A DNA stretch of 64,000 nt from Alphaproteobacteria bacterium. GTDB lineage: Bacteria; Pseudomonadota; Alphaproteobacteria; Rhizobiales; Devosiaceae. Position 1 is the stretch's first letter. Every line of letters begins with the position of its first letter. The stretch covers positions 60,347 to 124,346 of the forward strand of contig JAHJWO010000050.1 in assembly GCA_018828145.1 (NCBI GenBank), written 5' to 3'. Position numbers and translations under genes: made by a program. Positions 49,930 through 58,324 of the stretch are shown piece after piece. The notes under the pieces were generated by a model. It was not told where the DNA came from, did not search any database, and worked only from the letters and a program-made list of their open reading frames with translations.

Positions 49930-51063
49930 ATGACCGATCAGGCAATCAATGCTCCCGCAGCGACGGCGCCTGCCGCCAAGGAAAACCTCTATACCGCCAA
50001 GCCCTGGACGCTGATCTGGTGGCGCTTCCGCAGGCATGTGCTGGCCATGGTGTCGCTGTGGTTCCTGGCCATCCTGTCGCTGATGGCGGTGTTTGCCGAA
50101 ACCGTGGCGCCCTATGACCCGTTCGGCATCGAGCGGCTCCTGACCTTCTCGCCGCCCACGGCGGTGCGCATCATCCATGACGGGCAGCTGCACTGGCCCT
50201 TCGTCTATGGCCTGGCGCGCGAGCGGGACCCGGAGACGGCGCGGGTCACCTATGTCGACGACTACGACAAGGTGCTGCCGATCAAGCTCTTCATCTCGGG
50301 CGATGACTATTCGTTCTTCGGCTTGTTCAAGACCGACATCCACCTGTTCGGCGTCGAGAGCCGGCGCGACAAGATCAACCTGCTGGGTACCGACTCGCTG
50401 GGGCGCGACGTGTTCTCGCGGCTGGTGCATGGGGCCAGGGTGACGCTGTCGGCGGGGCTGATCGGGGTGGCCTTCGCCTTCGTGCTCGGGCTGACACTGG
50501 GCTCGATCTCGGGCTATTTCGGCGGCTGGATCGATGCCTCGATCCAGCGGCTGATGGAGTTCATCCGCTCGGTGCCGACGATTCCGCTGTGGATGGGGCT
50601 GGCGGCGGCGCTGCCGGTGGCCTGGGACCCGATCTTTGTCTATGTGCTGATCACGCTGATCCTGGCGCTGATCGGCTGGACGCATCTGGCGCGGGTGGTG
50701 CGCGGGCAGTTCTTTGCCATCCGCAACGAGGATTTCGTGCTGGCGGCACGGCTGGCGGGCGCGTCGGAATACCGCATCATCACCAAGCATATGCTGCCCT
50801 CGATGACCTCCTACATCATCGCGGCACTGACCCTGGCGGTGCCCGAGATGATCCTGGGGGAGACGGCGCTGAGCTTTCTCGGGCTCGGGCTGCGGCCGCC
50901 GGTGGTGAGCTGGGGCGTGCTGCTCCAGGACGCACAGAACCTGCGCTCGATCTCGCTGGCGCCGTGGCTGCTGTCGCCGGGCCTGGCGGTGGTGTTCACC
51001 GTGCTGGCCTTCAACTTCCTCGGCGATGGCCTGCGCGACGCCGCCGATCCATACGGACAGTGA
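49930..51063 (+). CDS. ABC transporter permease, DppC/OppC-like
   Basis: A 377-residue permease, longer than the usual ~300. The extra length is a soluble insertion of about 90 residues after the first helix (about 70-150), facing the periplasm. Conserved C-type features are LGTDSLGRDVFSRLVHGAR, the coupling loop NEDFVLAARLAGASEYRII, and PEMILGETALSFLGLGLRPP. Such an extended first loop occurs in oligosaccharide-type members of this class (from memory). AGGAGGGACCGGCC precedes the ATG. Confidence 0.92.
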   Translation: MTDQAINAPAATAPAAKENLYTAKPWTLIWWRFRRHVLAMVSLWFLAILSLMAVFAETVAPYDPFGIERLLTFSPPTAVRIIHDGQLHWPFVYGLARERDPETARVTYVDDYDKVLPIKLFISGDDYSFFGLFKTDIHLFGVESRRDKINLLGTDSLGRDVFSRLVHGARVTLSAGLIGVAFAFVLGLTLGSISGYFGGWIDASIQRLMEFIRSVPTIPLWMGLAAALPVAWDPIFVYVLITLILALIGWTHLARVVRGQFFAIRNEDFVLAARLAGASEYRIITKHMLPSMTSYIIAALTLAVPEMILGETALSFLGLGLRPPVVSWGVLLQDAQNLRSISLAPWLLSPGLAVVFTVLAFNFLGDGLRDAADPYGQ

Positions 51064-51065
51064 CC

Positions 51066-52115
51066 ATGCTCAAGATGAACCCACAGCTGTCCATGCCGGC
51101 CGAACGCCTGCTCGATCTCGACGACGTCAAGGTGCATCTCCCCACTCGCGAAGGCGTGGTCAAGGCGGTGAACGGGGTGTCCTACCATGTCGATCGCGGC
51201 GAGGTGCTCGGCATTGTCGGGGAGAGCGGCTCGGGCAAATCCATCACTGCCCGCGCCATCATGCGCCTCTTGCCGCGCAATGCGCGGGAGGAGGGCGGCC
51301 ACATCCAGTTCCGGCCGCGCACGGGAGAGCTGCATGACCTTTCGGCGCTGGGCCGCGACAGCCGCGCCGTGCGGCAGATCCGTGGCCAGCATATCGGCAT
51401 GATCTTCCAGGAGCCGATGACCGCGCTCTCGCCGGTGCATTCGATCGGCGACCAGATCATCCGCACCATCCAGCTGCATATGCGGCTCGACCGGCATGCT
51501 GCCCGCAGGCGGGCCGCGGACCTGTTGAGCAAGGTCGGCATGCCGCGGCCCGAGCAGATGCTGGACAATTATCCGCATCAGCTGTCGGGCGGCATGCGGC
51601 AGCGCGCCATGATCGCGCTGGCCATCTCCTGCGATCCAAGCCTCTTGATCGCCGACGAGCCGACCACGGCGCTGGACGTGACCACCGAGGCGCAGATCCT
51701 CGAACTGCTCAAGCATCTGCAGGCCGAGCTGGGCATGGCCATCGTCTTCATCACCCACAATTTCGGCGTCGTGGCCGACATCGCCGACCGGGTGGCGGTG
51801 ATGTATCTGGGGCGGATCGTCGAGACCGCCTCGGTCGACGACATCTTCTATGCGCCCAAGCACCCCTATACGAGGGCGTTGCTCAACTCGATCCCGCGGC
51901 TGGGTGTCGACCAGGGGCGGCGGCTGCCCACCATTCCGGGCATGGTGCCCGACCCCTATAGCGTCCCGACGGGCTGCTCGTTTCATCCGCGCTGCGGCTA
52001 CAGCGTGGCCGGCACCTGCGACGTGCGGGCACCCGAGCAGCACATATTCCCCAATGGCCAGGCAGCCCGCTGCCACTTCGCCGAACAGCTCGCGGAGGCT
52101 GATGCCCATGTCTGA
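51066..52115 (+). CDS. ABC transporter ATPase, DppD/OppD-like
   Basis: The 349-residue ATPase starts three bases after the permease stop. Walker A is [12 protein letters not shown] near 58, the signature is [16 protein letters not shown], Walker [14 protein letters not shown], with H-loop ITHN. The C-terminal oligopeptide/dipeptide region has [17 protein letters not shown] with conserved cysteines of the family. It pairs with the F-type ATPase downstream. Confidence 0.94.
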   Translation: MLKMNPQLSMPAERLLDLDDVKVHLPTREGVVKAVNGVSYHVDRGEVLGIVGESGSGKSITARAIMRLLPRNAREEGGHIQFRPRTGELHDLSALGRDSRAVRQIRGQHIGMIFQEPMTALSPVHSIGDQIIRTIQLHMRLDRHAARRRAADLLSKVGMPRPEQMLDNYPHQLSGGMRQRAMIALAISCDPSLLIADEPTTALDVTTEAQILELLKHLQAELGMAIVFITHNFGVVADIADRVAVMYLGRIVETASVDDIFYAPKHPYTRALLNSIPRLGVDQGRRLPTIPGMVPDPYSVPTGCSFHPRCGYSVAGTCDVRAPEQHIFPNGQAARCHFAEQLAEADAHV

Positions 52116-53169
52116 CGTAAACCTGTCTGGCGCAGACCTGGCCGCGGCCATGCCCGATGACGTGCTGATCTCGGTCCGCAATCTCAAGAAATACTTCCCG
52201 ATCACGGCCGGCTGGCTGCGCAAGGAGGTGGGGACCGTCAAGGCCATCGACGATGTGTCGCTCGATATCCGCAAGGGCGAGACCTTCGGGCTGGTGGGCG
52301 AAAGCGGCTCGGGCAAATCCACCGTCGCCCGGCTGATGCTGCGCGCCTATACGCTGACCGACGGCTCGATCCTGTTCCGCCGCGACAGTGGTGAGGTGGT
52401 CGACATCTCCAGCCTCAACGAGCGGCAGATGCGCGAGATGCGGCGCGAGATGCAGATGATCTTCCAGGATCCCTATTCCTCGCTCAATCCGCGCATGAAC
52501 CTGCTCGAACTGGTGGGCGAACCGCTGGTGATCCATGGCGTCGGCAGCCAGAGCGAAATCCGCGACCGCGTGGCCGACCTGCTCAAGGTCGTCGGCCTGC
52601 GCCCCGAATTCCTGCTGCGCTATCCGCATGCCTTTTCCGGCGGCCAGCGCCAGCGCATCGGCATCGCCCGGGCCCTGGCGCTCAATCCCAGCTTCATTGC
52701 CGCCGACGAGGCTGTCTCGGCGCTCGACGTGTCGGTGGCAGCGCAGAATATCAACCTGCTGCAGGATCTGCAGGAGCAGTTCGGGCTGACCTATCTGTTC
52801 ATCACGCATGACCTGGGCATGGTCGAGCATATCGCCGACCGCATCGGGGTGATGTATCTCGGCCGGCTGATGGAAATCGCCAATACGGGTGATCTCTTCG
52901 CGCGGCCGCTCCACCCCTATACCGAGGCGCTGATGGCCTCGGTGCCGCAGCCCGATCCACGCGGCAACCGCACCCGCAAGCGCGTGCCGCTCAAGGGCGA
53001 GATTGCCAATCCGGCCAATCCGCCGACCGGGTGCACCTTCCATCCGCGCTGCCCCTATGCGCAGGAGCGCTGCCGTACCGATGTTCCGGCTCTGCGCGAA
53101 GTGGCGGCCGGCCGACAGGTGCGCTGCCACTTTGCCGGGGAGCTTGATCTGACCGGAGTGGCGGCATGA
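52108..53169 (+). CDS. ABC transporter ATPase, DppF/OppF-like
   Basis: The 353-residue ATPase starts at 52108, nine bases after GGAGG and overlapping the D-type gene by 8 bases; the ATG at 52102 is too close to that site. Walker A is [13 protein letters not shown], the signature FSGGQRQRIGIARAL. Walker B reads FIAADEAVSALDVS, with Ala where Pro is usual after the catalytic Glu. The C-terminal GCTFHPRCPYAQERC carries family cysteines. Its stop overlaps the HAD fusion gene. Confidence 0.94.
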   Translation: MSDVNLSGADLAAAMPDDVLISVRNLKKYFPITAGWLRKEVGTVKAIDDVSLDIRKGETFGLVGESGSGKSTVARLMLRAYTLTDGSILFRRDSGEVVDISSLNERQMREMRREMQMIFQDPYSSLNPRMNLLELVGEPLVIHGVGSQSEIRDRVADLLKVVGLRPEFLLRYPHAFSGGQRQRIGIARALALNPSFIAADEAVSALDVSVAAQNINLLQDLQEQFGLTYLFITHDLGMVEHIADRIGVMYLGRLMEIANTGDLFARPLHPYTEALMASVPQPDPRGNRTRKRVPLKGEIANPANPPTGCTFHPRCPYAQERCRTDVPALREVAAGRQVRCHFAGELDLTGVAA

Positions 53170-54407
53170 GCGGTCTGGCGACCATAGCTGATCGTGACCT
53201 GGCGGACCGATACCGTCCCGTGCTGCAGTTCGACCGACGCGAACCTTATTTGCCGGTGCGTATCGGCTATACGGTGTTCCGTGCGCCGGGCCAGTCGCCG
53301 TCGAGCAAGTTCGCCATTGCGCCCCGCGGCGGCACGACGATCGAATATGCCATCTACTACGATTGGGACATCGGCCACCTCTATGACCTGGAGCATGTCT
53401 GGGTGCATGTGGACGGGAGCGGCGCGGTAGTGGCCGTCGAGGCCTCGGCGCATGGCCGGCGCGAGCCGATGGTGCGCGAGGCCGGGCTGCCGCTGATGGA
53501 CGGGGTGCGCCCGGTACTCTTTGCCGAACCGGGCAAGCATGCGCATTGGGCCGATCCCGATGCCATGCGCGCCGAAGCGGGCGAGCGGCTGCGGCTGTGT
53601 TGCGATGCGCTTGCCGGGCACGAGGCCGTGCATCGCGGCAATTTCTTCTACGAGGCCGGCGCCTATAGGGTGCAGCCGCAGCAGGACAGGCTGGCGCGGC
53701 TCAAGATGCAGGGCGACCGGTTCGAGCCGAGTTTCGAGTTTTCGACACCGAAGGGCGAGGCGCCGCTCGTGCCGTGGGATGATCTCGAACGGTTCGTGCC
53801 ACAGCGCGTGGCGGCCGTCATGGCGGGGCTGGAGTCAGAGGTCCCGCATCTGAGGGCCATCTTTCTCGACTGTGGCGATACGCTGGTCGATGAAGGCACC
53901 GAGATCAAGCGGCCGGGCACAGACGTGGTCCTGACGGCCGAGCTGATCGAGGGCGCGACGGCTACCCTGGCCGCCCTGCGTGATGCGGGGCACCGGTTGA
54001 TTCTCGTGGCAGACGGCCCGCGCGAAACCTTCAGCAATATCCTGGTCCAGCACGGGCTGTGGGACCAGTTCGACGCCCATGTGATCTCCGAGGATGTCGG
54101 CGCACTGAAACCCTCGGCACTGATGTTCGACACGGCCCTGCGGCAGGCGGGGCTGACACGCGACGACGCGCGCCACGTGGTCATGGTCGGCAACAATCTC
54201 GAGCGCGACATTGCCGGCGCCAATGGCGTGGGCATAGGCTCGATCTTCTTTTCGTGGTCCGACCGGCGCAGCAGGGTGCCCGCCGCGCCGCTGCAACGGC
54301 CCGACCATGTGATTACCGCGCTGTCGCAACTGCCAGGCCTGCTCGAGAGCATCGAGCTGGCCCTGCCGCCCCTGACGCAAGCGGGCCAGGCCCGACAAGA
54401 GGCATGA
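53166..54407 (+). CDS. HAD-family hydrolase fused to an N-terminal domain with an NLP-like motif
   Basis: A 413-residue two-domain protein. The C-terminal half (about 230-395) is a HAD hydrolase: motif I LDCGDTLVDEG with nucleophile Asp235 (the DxGDT variant), a Lys in VGALKPSALMF, and motif IV VGNNLERDIAGANGVG. The N-terminal half (about 1-225) is not a HAD cap. It holds YDWDIGHLYDLEHVWVHVDG (residues 65-84), in which G70-H71-x-x-D74-x-E76 aligns with the GHRHDWE heptapeptide of necrosis-inducing (NLP) and Vps62-like folds. No signal peptide is seen, so a secreted toxin is unlikely. It is coupled at both ends in the transporter operon, suggesting dephosphorylation of an imported glycan (inference). 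Confidence 0.7.
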   Translation: MSGLATIADRDLADRYRPVLQFDRREPYLPVRIGYTVFRAPGQSPSSKFAIAPRGGTTIEYAIYYDWDIGHLYDLEHVWVHVDGSGAVVAVEASAHGRREPMVREAGLPLMDGVRPVLFAEPGKHAHWADPDAMRAEAGERLRLCCDALAGHEAVHRGNFFYEAGAYRVQPQQDRLARLKMQGDRFEPSFEFSTPKGEAPLVPWDDLERFVPQRVAAVMAGLESEVPHLRAIFLDCGDTLVDEGTEIKRPGTDVVLTAELIEGATATLAALRDAGHRLILVADGPRETFSNILVQHGLWDQFDAHVISEDVGALKPSALMFDTALRQAGLTRDDARHVVMVGNNLERDIAGANGVGIGSIFFSWSDRRSRVPAAPLQRPDHVITALSQLPGLLESIELALPPLTQAGQARQEA

Positions 54408-56902
54408 TGAAACAGGATTCCCCCATGCTGGATGGCGCTACTTTTGCCGTCGCCCGCGGCGACAGCATTACGGCCTGGGCGCTGTCGCCCGTCAGCGAGC
54501 GCTATTATCCCGGCGAGCCATCCCTGGCCGAGGACCGGGTCAACTATCGCTTCATCAACGGTTTCGTCGATGTCGGCACGCTGCCCTGCCGGGTGGCGCT
54601 GTTCCGCGAACTGGCAACGCGGCGGCCGGTGCTGGAGAGTGACTGGCCGGTCGAGAGCCTGCACCTCCCCGGCGCCAACCGGCGTGTCGCCTTCAGCCGC
54701 TTCCGGCACCGGCCGACGCGCCTCGCGCGCTGGTGCCGCACCATCCTGGTGCCGCCGGCCGATGGCGACTACCGCTTCGATATCGTGACCTGTGGCGGTG
54801 TGCATGTGTGGGTGGACGGGCAATTGCTGGCTGCGTTCGAGCCCTATACCCGCAATGTCGAGCAGCGCCGCGAGATCTCGCTGCCGCTGCGCGAGGCGGG
54901 GAGCGAAGTCACCATCCTGACCGAGGAAATGGCCGAGCGGGATACCAACTGGTATTTCGAGCTGAGCCTGGTGAGCGTGGTTACACTGCAGGTGATGCTG
55001 CCGGGCGCTGTCGCGCCCGCCGACGGCGCAGCGCTCAAGACCCTCGCCGACAGTGTCCGCCCAGCCGGCGAGTTTGTCGGTGCCGAGGGGCTTACGCTGG
55101 TGTTTGACCGGCCGGTCGCCGAACCAGTAGCGGTGCGCGTCACCGTGCAGCCGACCTCGCATGCCGAGGGGGCCATTCTGCAAAGCACGCTGGAGCTGCC
55201 GGCGGGCGCCACCAAACTGCCCGTCTGCGCCGGCGGCGTGTTGCCCGATGGCTATCACCAGGTCGACCTGGTCTTTTCGGCCGGTGCTGCCCGGGTAACG
55301 CGGAAGATCGGTTGCGCCGTGCTGGCGCAAACCACGCCGACAGTGCTGGGCGCCGATCTCGACCAGCGCAAGCGGCTGGCGCTGGACCATGTGGCCAGCC
55401 ATGGCGAGATGCGCATGGGTACGGCGCTGGCCCTGCTCGCGACCGGGCAGCAGGATGAGGCGCGGCTGCGCCCGATCATCGAGCTGACGCTCGATGCCAT
55501 CGAGGAGCGGCGCGACTGCTCGGATTTCGTCATGGTGCCGCTGCTCTGGGCGCTGATGCGCCATGGTGAGCAGATGCCGGCTGACCTGGCCGCGCGGGCG
55601 CGCCGCGCCGTGCTCGACTATCGCTACTGGGTGGACGAACCGGGCAATGACGTCATGTGGTTCTGGAGCGAGAACCATGTGCTGTGTTTCCATGTGTCCC
55701 AGCTGCTGGCCGGGCAATGGCTGGGCGCGGAACGCTTCTCGACTTCGGGACGGCTGGGCGCCGAACAGGCCGAGCTGGCGCGGATGCGGCTGGGCAAATG
55801 GTTCGACGCCGTCGAGCATGATGGCCTCGCCGAATGGAATTCGGCGGCCTATTACCCGATCGACTTCATCGGGCTGCTGGCGCTGGCCGAACTGAGCGAC
55901 GGCGCGGTGGCGGATCGGGCCCGTGCCCTGCTCGACCGGCTCTTCACCATGATCGCCCTGCATACGCTGGGCGGCGTGCCGGCCGGCAGCATGGGCCGGG
56001 CCTATGACAAGGAATTGCGGGCCGGGCCGCTGACGGAACTGGCGCCCTTTGCCGCCGTGGCCTTTGGCCGGGGATGGCTCAATGCCGGCGTCGCCGCGCT
56101 GCCGCAGTTCCTGCTGGCGACCTATGCCCCACCCGCCGATCTCTTGCGCTATGCCGAGCCGGCTGGCGACGCGGCGTTCGAGGCGCATTACGTGCAGGGC
56201 CATGACGAGGCGGCGAGGCTGGCGCTCTACAAGAGCGCCCATGTGCAGCTGTCGGCCACCGTCGATGGACGGCCGGGCGCCAGCGGGCACCAGCAGCACA
56301 TCATGGATGTGCGCTTTGCCAGCCACCCCTTTGCCCGGGCCTGGATCAACCATCCCGGCGAAGACGATCCATGGGGACAGAACCGGCCGTCCTACTGGGC
56401 GGGCAATGGTGTGCTGGCGCGGGTCGGGCAGGCGGGCAATGCGACGTTGATGCTCTACGATCTGGGCGAGACGGCGCGGATTCCGTTCACCCATGCCTAC
56501 CTGTCGAGCGAAGGCATCGACGAAACGCTGGTCGATGGACACTGGCTGATTGCCCGGTCGGGCGAGGGACTGGTGGCGCTCGGCGCGTCGGGGCCGATTG
56601 CGGCGGTGACGCAGGGGCCGGGGGCGGGTCGCGAATATCGGGTGACGGGGACGCGCAGTGCCTGGGTCGCCATCGTGGCAGATGGTACGGGGCCGGACGC
56701 CTTCGCGGCGTTCCGGCGCTATCTGGCGGGGGTCGAACTCAGTTTCGATGCGGCGGCGATGGCGGTCACGCTGCAGCGTCCGGACCAGCCGGTGCTGACA
56801 CTGGACTGGCATGGCGGTCTCGCCGTGGACGGGGTTGTTGCCGAATTCCCCAACAGGACAGTGGTGCCCAGGGTGGTCGGGACCAGGGCTTTCCGCATCT
56901 GA
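54404..56902 (+). CDS. Uncharacterised 832-residue protein, possible glycan-active enzyme
   Basis: I do not recognise the family. The start at 54404 overlaps the HAD stop (ATGA). The N-terminal ~250 residues are beta-rich with a carbohydrate-binding look (VHVWVDGQLLAAFEPY near 133-148). The middle (about 330-620) is helical with Trp/His/Glu clusters: DVMWFWSENHVLCFHVSQLL near 418 and LAEWNSAAYYPIDFIGLLAL near 475. The C-terminal part is beta-rich again. This order is like polysaccharide lyases and (alpha/alpha)-barrel hydrolases. No signal peptide is seen, so it acts in the cytoplasm on material imported by the ABC system. It ends 7 bases from the convergent xthA gene. Confidence 0.65.
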   Translation: MMKQDSPMLDGATFAVARGDSITAWALSPVSERYYPGEPSLAEDRVNYRFINGFVDVGTLPCRVALFRELATRRPVLESDWPVESLHLPGANRRVAFSRFRHRPTRLARWCRTILVPPADGDYRFDIVTCGGVHVWVDGQLLAAFEPYTRNVEQRREISLPLREAGSEVTILTEEMAERDTNWYFELSLVSVVTLQVMLPGAVAPADGAALKTLADSVRPAGEFVGAEGLTLVFDRPVAEPVAVRVTVQPTSHAEGAILQSTLELPAGATKLPVCAGGVLPDGYHQVDLVFSAGAARVTRKIGCAVLAQTTPTVLGADLDQRKRLALDHVASHGEMRMGTALALLATGQQDEARLRPIIELTLDAIEERRDCSDFVMVPLLWALMRHGEQMPADLAARARRAVLDYRYWVDEPGNDVMWFWSENHVLCFHVSQLLAGQWLGAERFSTSGRLGAEQAELARMRLGKWFDAVEHDGLAEWNSAAYYPIDFIGLLALAELSDGAVADRARALLDRLFTMIALHTLGGVPAGSMGRAYDKELRAGPLTELAPFAAVAFGRGWLNAGVAALPQFLLATYAPPADLLRYAEPAGDAAFEAHYVQGHDEAARLALYKSAHVQLSATVDGRPGASGHQQHIMDVRFASHPFARAWINHPGEDDPWGQNRPSYWAGNGVLARVGQAGNATLMLYDLGETARIPFTHAYLSSEGIDETLVDGHWLIARSGEGLVALGASGPIAAVTQGPGAGREYRVTGTRSAWVAIVADGTGPDAFAAFRRYLAGVELSFDAAAMAVTLQRPDQPVLTLDWHGGLAVDGVVAEFPNRTVVPRVVGTRAFRI

Positions 56903-56909
56903 CCGCGGT

Positions 56910-57683
56910 CTAGTCGTCGAGCACGATCCAGGTGGGCGCGTGATCGCTGGCGCCGGGCTGGCCGCGGACGTCCCGGTCGACGCCGCCGGCTGCCAGCTGC
57001 TTTGACAGGTCCTGGCTCAACAGCAGATGGTCGAGCCGCAGGCCGGCATTGCGGGGCCAGCGGTTCCGCATGTAGTCCCAGAAGGTATAGACCGTCTCGG
57101 TCGGATAGAGGGTGCGGATGGCGTCGGTCCAGCCCTGCTCGAGCAGCTGGCCGAACAGGGCGCGGCTGGCCGGCTGGACCAGGGCATTGTCGCGATAGGA
57201 TGTGGTTTCATACATGTCGCGCGGCTCGGGCACGATGTTGTAGTCCCCCGCCAGCACCACGGGCAGGCCGGTCTCGAACAGTTCGGCAGCATGGCTGAGC
57301 AGGCGCTCGGTCCAGGCAAGCTTGTAGGCGAATTTCGGCCCCGGCTGCGGATTGCCATTGGGCGCATAGAGCGAGGCGATCAGCACGCCATTGACGGCCG
57401 CTTCGATATAGCGGGCCTGCTTGTCGGCGCTGTCGCCCGGCAGTTCATTGCGCGTCAGCACCGGCTCGGCGCCCCGCGCCAGGATGGCCACGCCATTCCA
57501 GCTCGATTCACCCAGCCAGACCGCGCCATAACCGGCATCGGCGAGGGCGGTGGCGGGAAACTGCTTCTGGGTGGCCTTGAGTTCCTGCAGGCACACCACG
57601 TCGGGCGCGGCATCGGCCAGCCAATCCATCAGGTTGGGCAGGCGGCGGTTGATGCCATTGATATTGTAGGTGGCAATCTTCAC
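56910..57683 (-). CDS. xthA: Exodeoxyribonuclease III (AP endonuclease)
   Basis: A 257-residue ExoIII of normal length. Motifs are ATYNINGINRRLPNL, the metal-binding Glu in VVCLQELKA, LAGDYNIVPEP with the catalytic Asp/Asn, LRLDHLLLS, and the terminal GASDHAPTW with the Asp-His pair. It cuts DNA at abasic sites and removes 3' blocks. Its start overlaps the alpha/beta hydrolase stop by 4 bases, making it the last gene of the LigD-Ku operon, where it could clean DNA ends before joining (inference). Confidence 0.95.
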   Translation of the reverse strand: MKIATYNINGINRRLPNLMDWLADAAPDVVCLQELKATQKQFPATALADAGYGAVWLGESSWNGVAILARGAEPVLTRNELPGDSADKQARYIEAAVNGVLIASLYAPNGNPQPGPKFAYKLAWTERLLSHAAELFETGLPVVLAGDYNIVPEPRDMYETTSYRDNALVQPASRALFGQLLEQGWTDAIRTLYPTETVYTFWDYMRNRWPRNAGLRLDHLLLSQDLSKQLAAGGVDRDVRGQPGASDHAPTWIVLDD

Positions 57684-58324
57684 GGCGCGATGCGCTTGAC
57701 CCAGGCATCGATGCTGCTGGCCACGGTCTTGAGATGGTCGGCCGTGGAGAAACCCGAGACCGACTTGCGCGGCTTGAGATCATGGTCGCCATCCTCGAGC
57801 CACAGTACTTCTATGGCGTCGGAGAGCCCGAATTCGCCAACCTCGTAACGATCGCCGAATTCGTCGCGCGTGCCCTGGCAGATCAGGGTCGGCGTCCGAA
57901 GGTTGATGAGATGGGCGGTGCGCAACTGCTGTGGCCGACCCGGCGGATGAAAGGGATAGCCGAGGCAGACCAGTCCGGCGATCCGGCCGGCATCGAACAG
58001 GGCATCGGCCACCATGCTGGCGACGCGGCCGCCCATCGACTTGCCGCCGATGAGCAAAGGCCCATTGGTCGGCCCCAGGTCGTCAATGGCGGCGACATAT
58101 TCCGGCATCACGGTTTCGGCCTTTGGCGGCGGCTTTTTGCCGGCTGCGGTGCGGCGGCTGGCCATATAGGCGAATTCAAAGCGCGCGACGCGGAAGCCCT
58201 GCTCGGCCAGGGCCTTGGTGACGGCGTTCATCGAGGCCGAATCCATCGGCGCGCCGGCGCCGTGGGCCAGGAGGATGGTGATACGGGCGTCTTCGGGGCC
58301 GTCGAAGAGAAAGTCGGTTGTCAT
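57680..58324 (-). CDS. Alpha/beta hydrolase, KANL3/Tex30-like family
   Basis: A 214-residue alpha/beta hydrolase. The oxyanion region reads LAHGAGAPMDSASM, and the nucleophile elbow is GGKSMGGR with Ser96. CLGYPFHPPGRP, CQGTRDEFG (acid) and EDGDHDLKP (His) follow in the expected order. The pattern is that of the KANL3/Tex30 group, whose substrate is unknown. It shares overlaps with the TPR gene (1 base) and xthA (4 bases), so it is tied to a DNA-repair operon without an obvious reason. Confidence 0.85.
   Translation of the reverse strand: MTTDFLFDGPEDARITILLAHGAGAPMDSASMNAVTKALAEQGFRVARFEFAYMASRRTAAGKKPPPKAETVMPEYVAAIDDLGPTNGPLLIGGKSMGGRVASMVADALFDAGRIAGLVCLGYPFHPPGRPQQLRTAHLINLRTPTLICQGTRDEFGDRYEVGEFGLSDAIEVLWLEDGDHDLKPRKSVSGFSTADHLKTVASSIDAWVKRIAP

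Noticed and set aside
53663..56812. A 1049-codon minus-strand open frame, and similar ones at 29558-31870 (minus) and 60705-62882 (plus)
   Set aside because: All are shadows of well-supported genes on the other strand, with Arg/Gly/Asp/His-rich translations lacking any fold signature.
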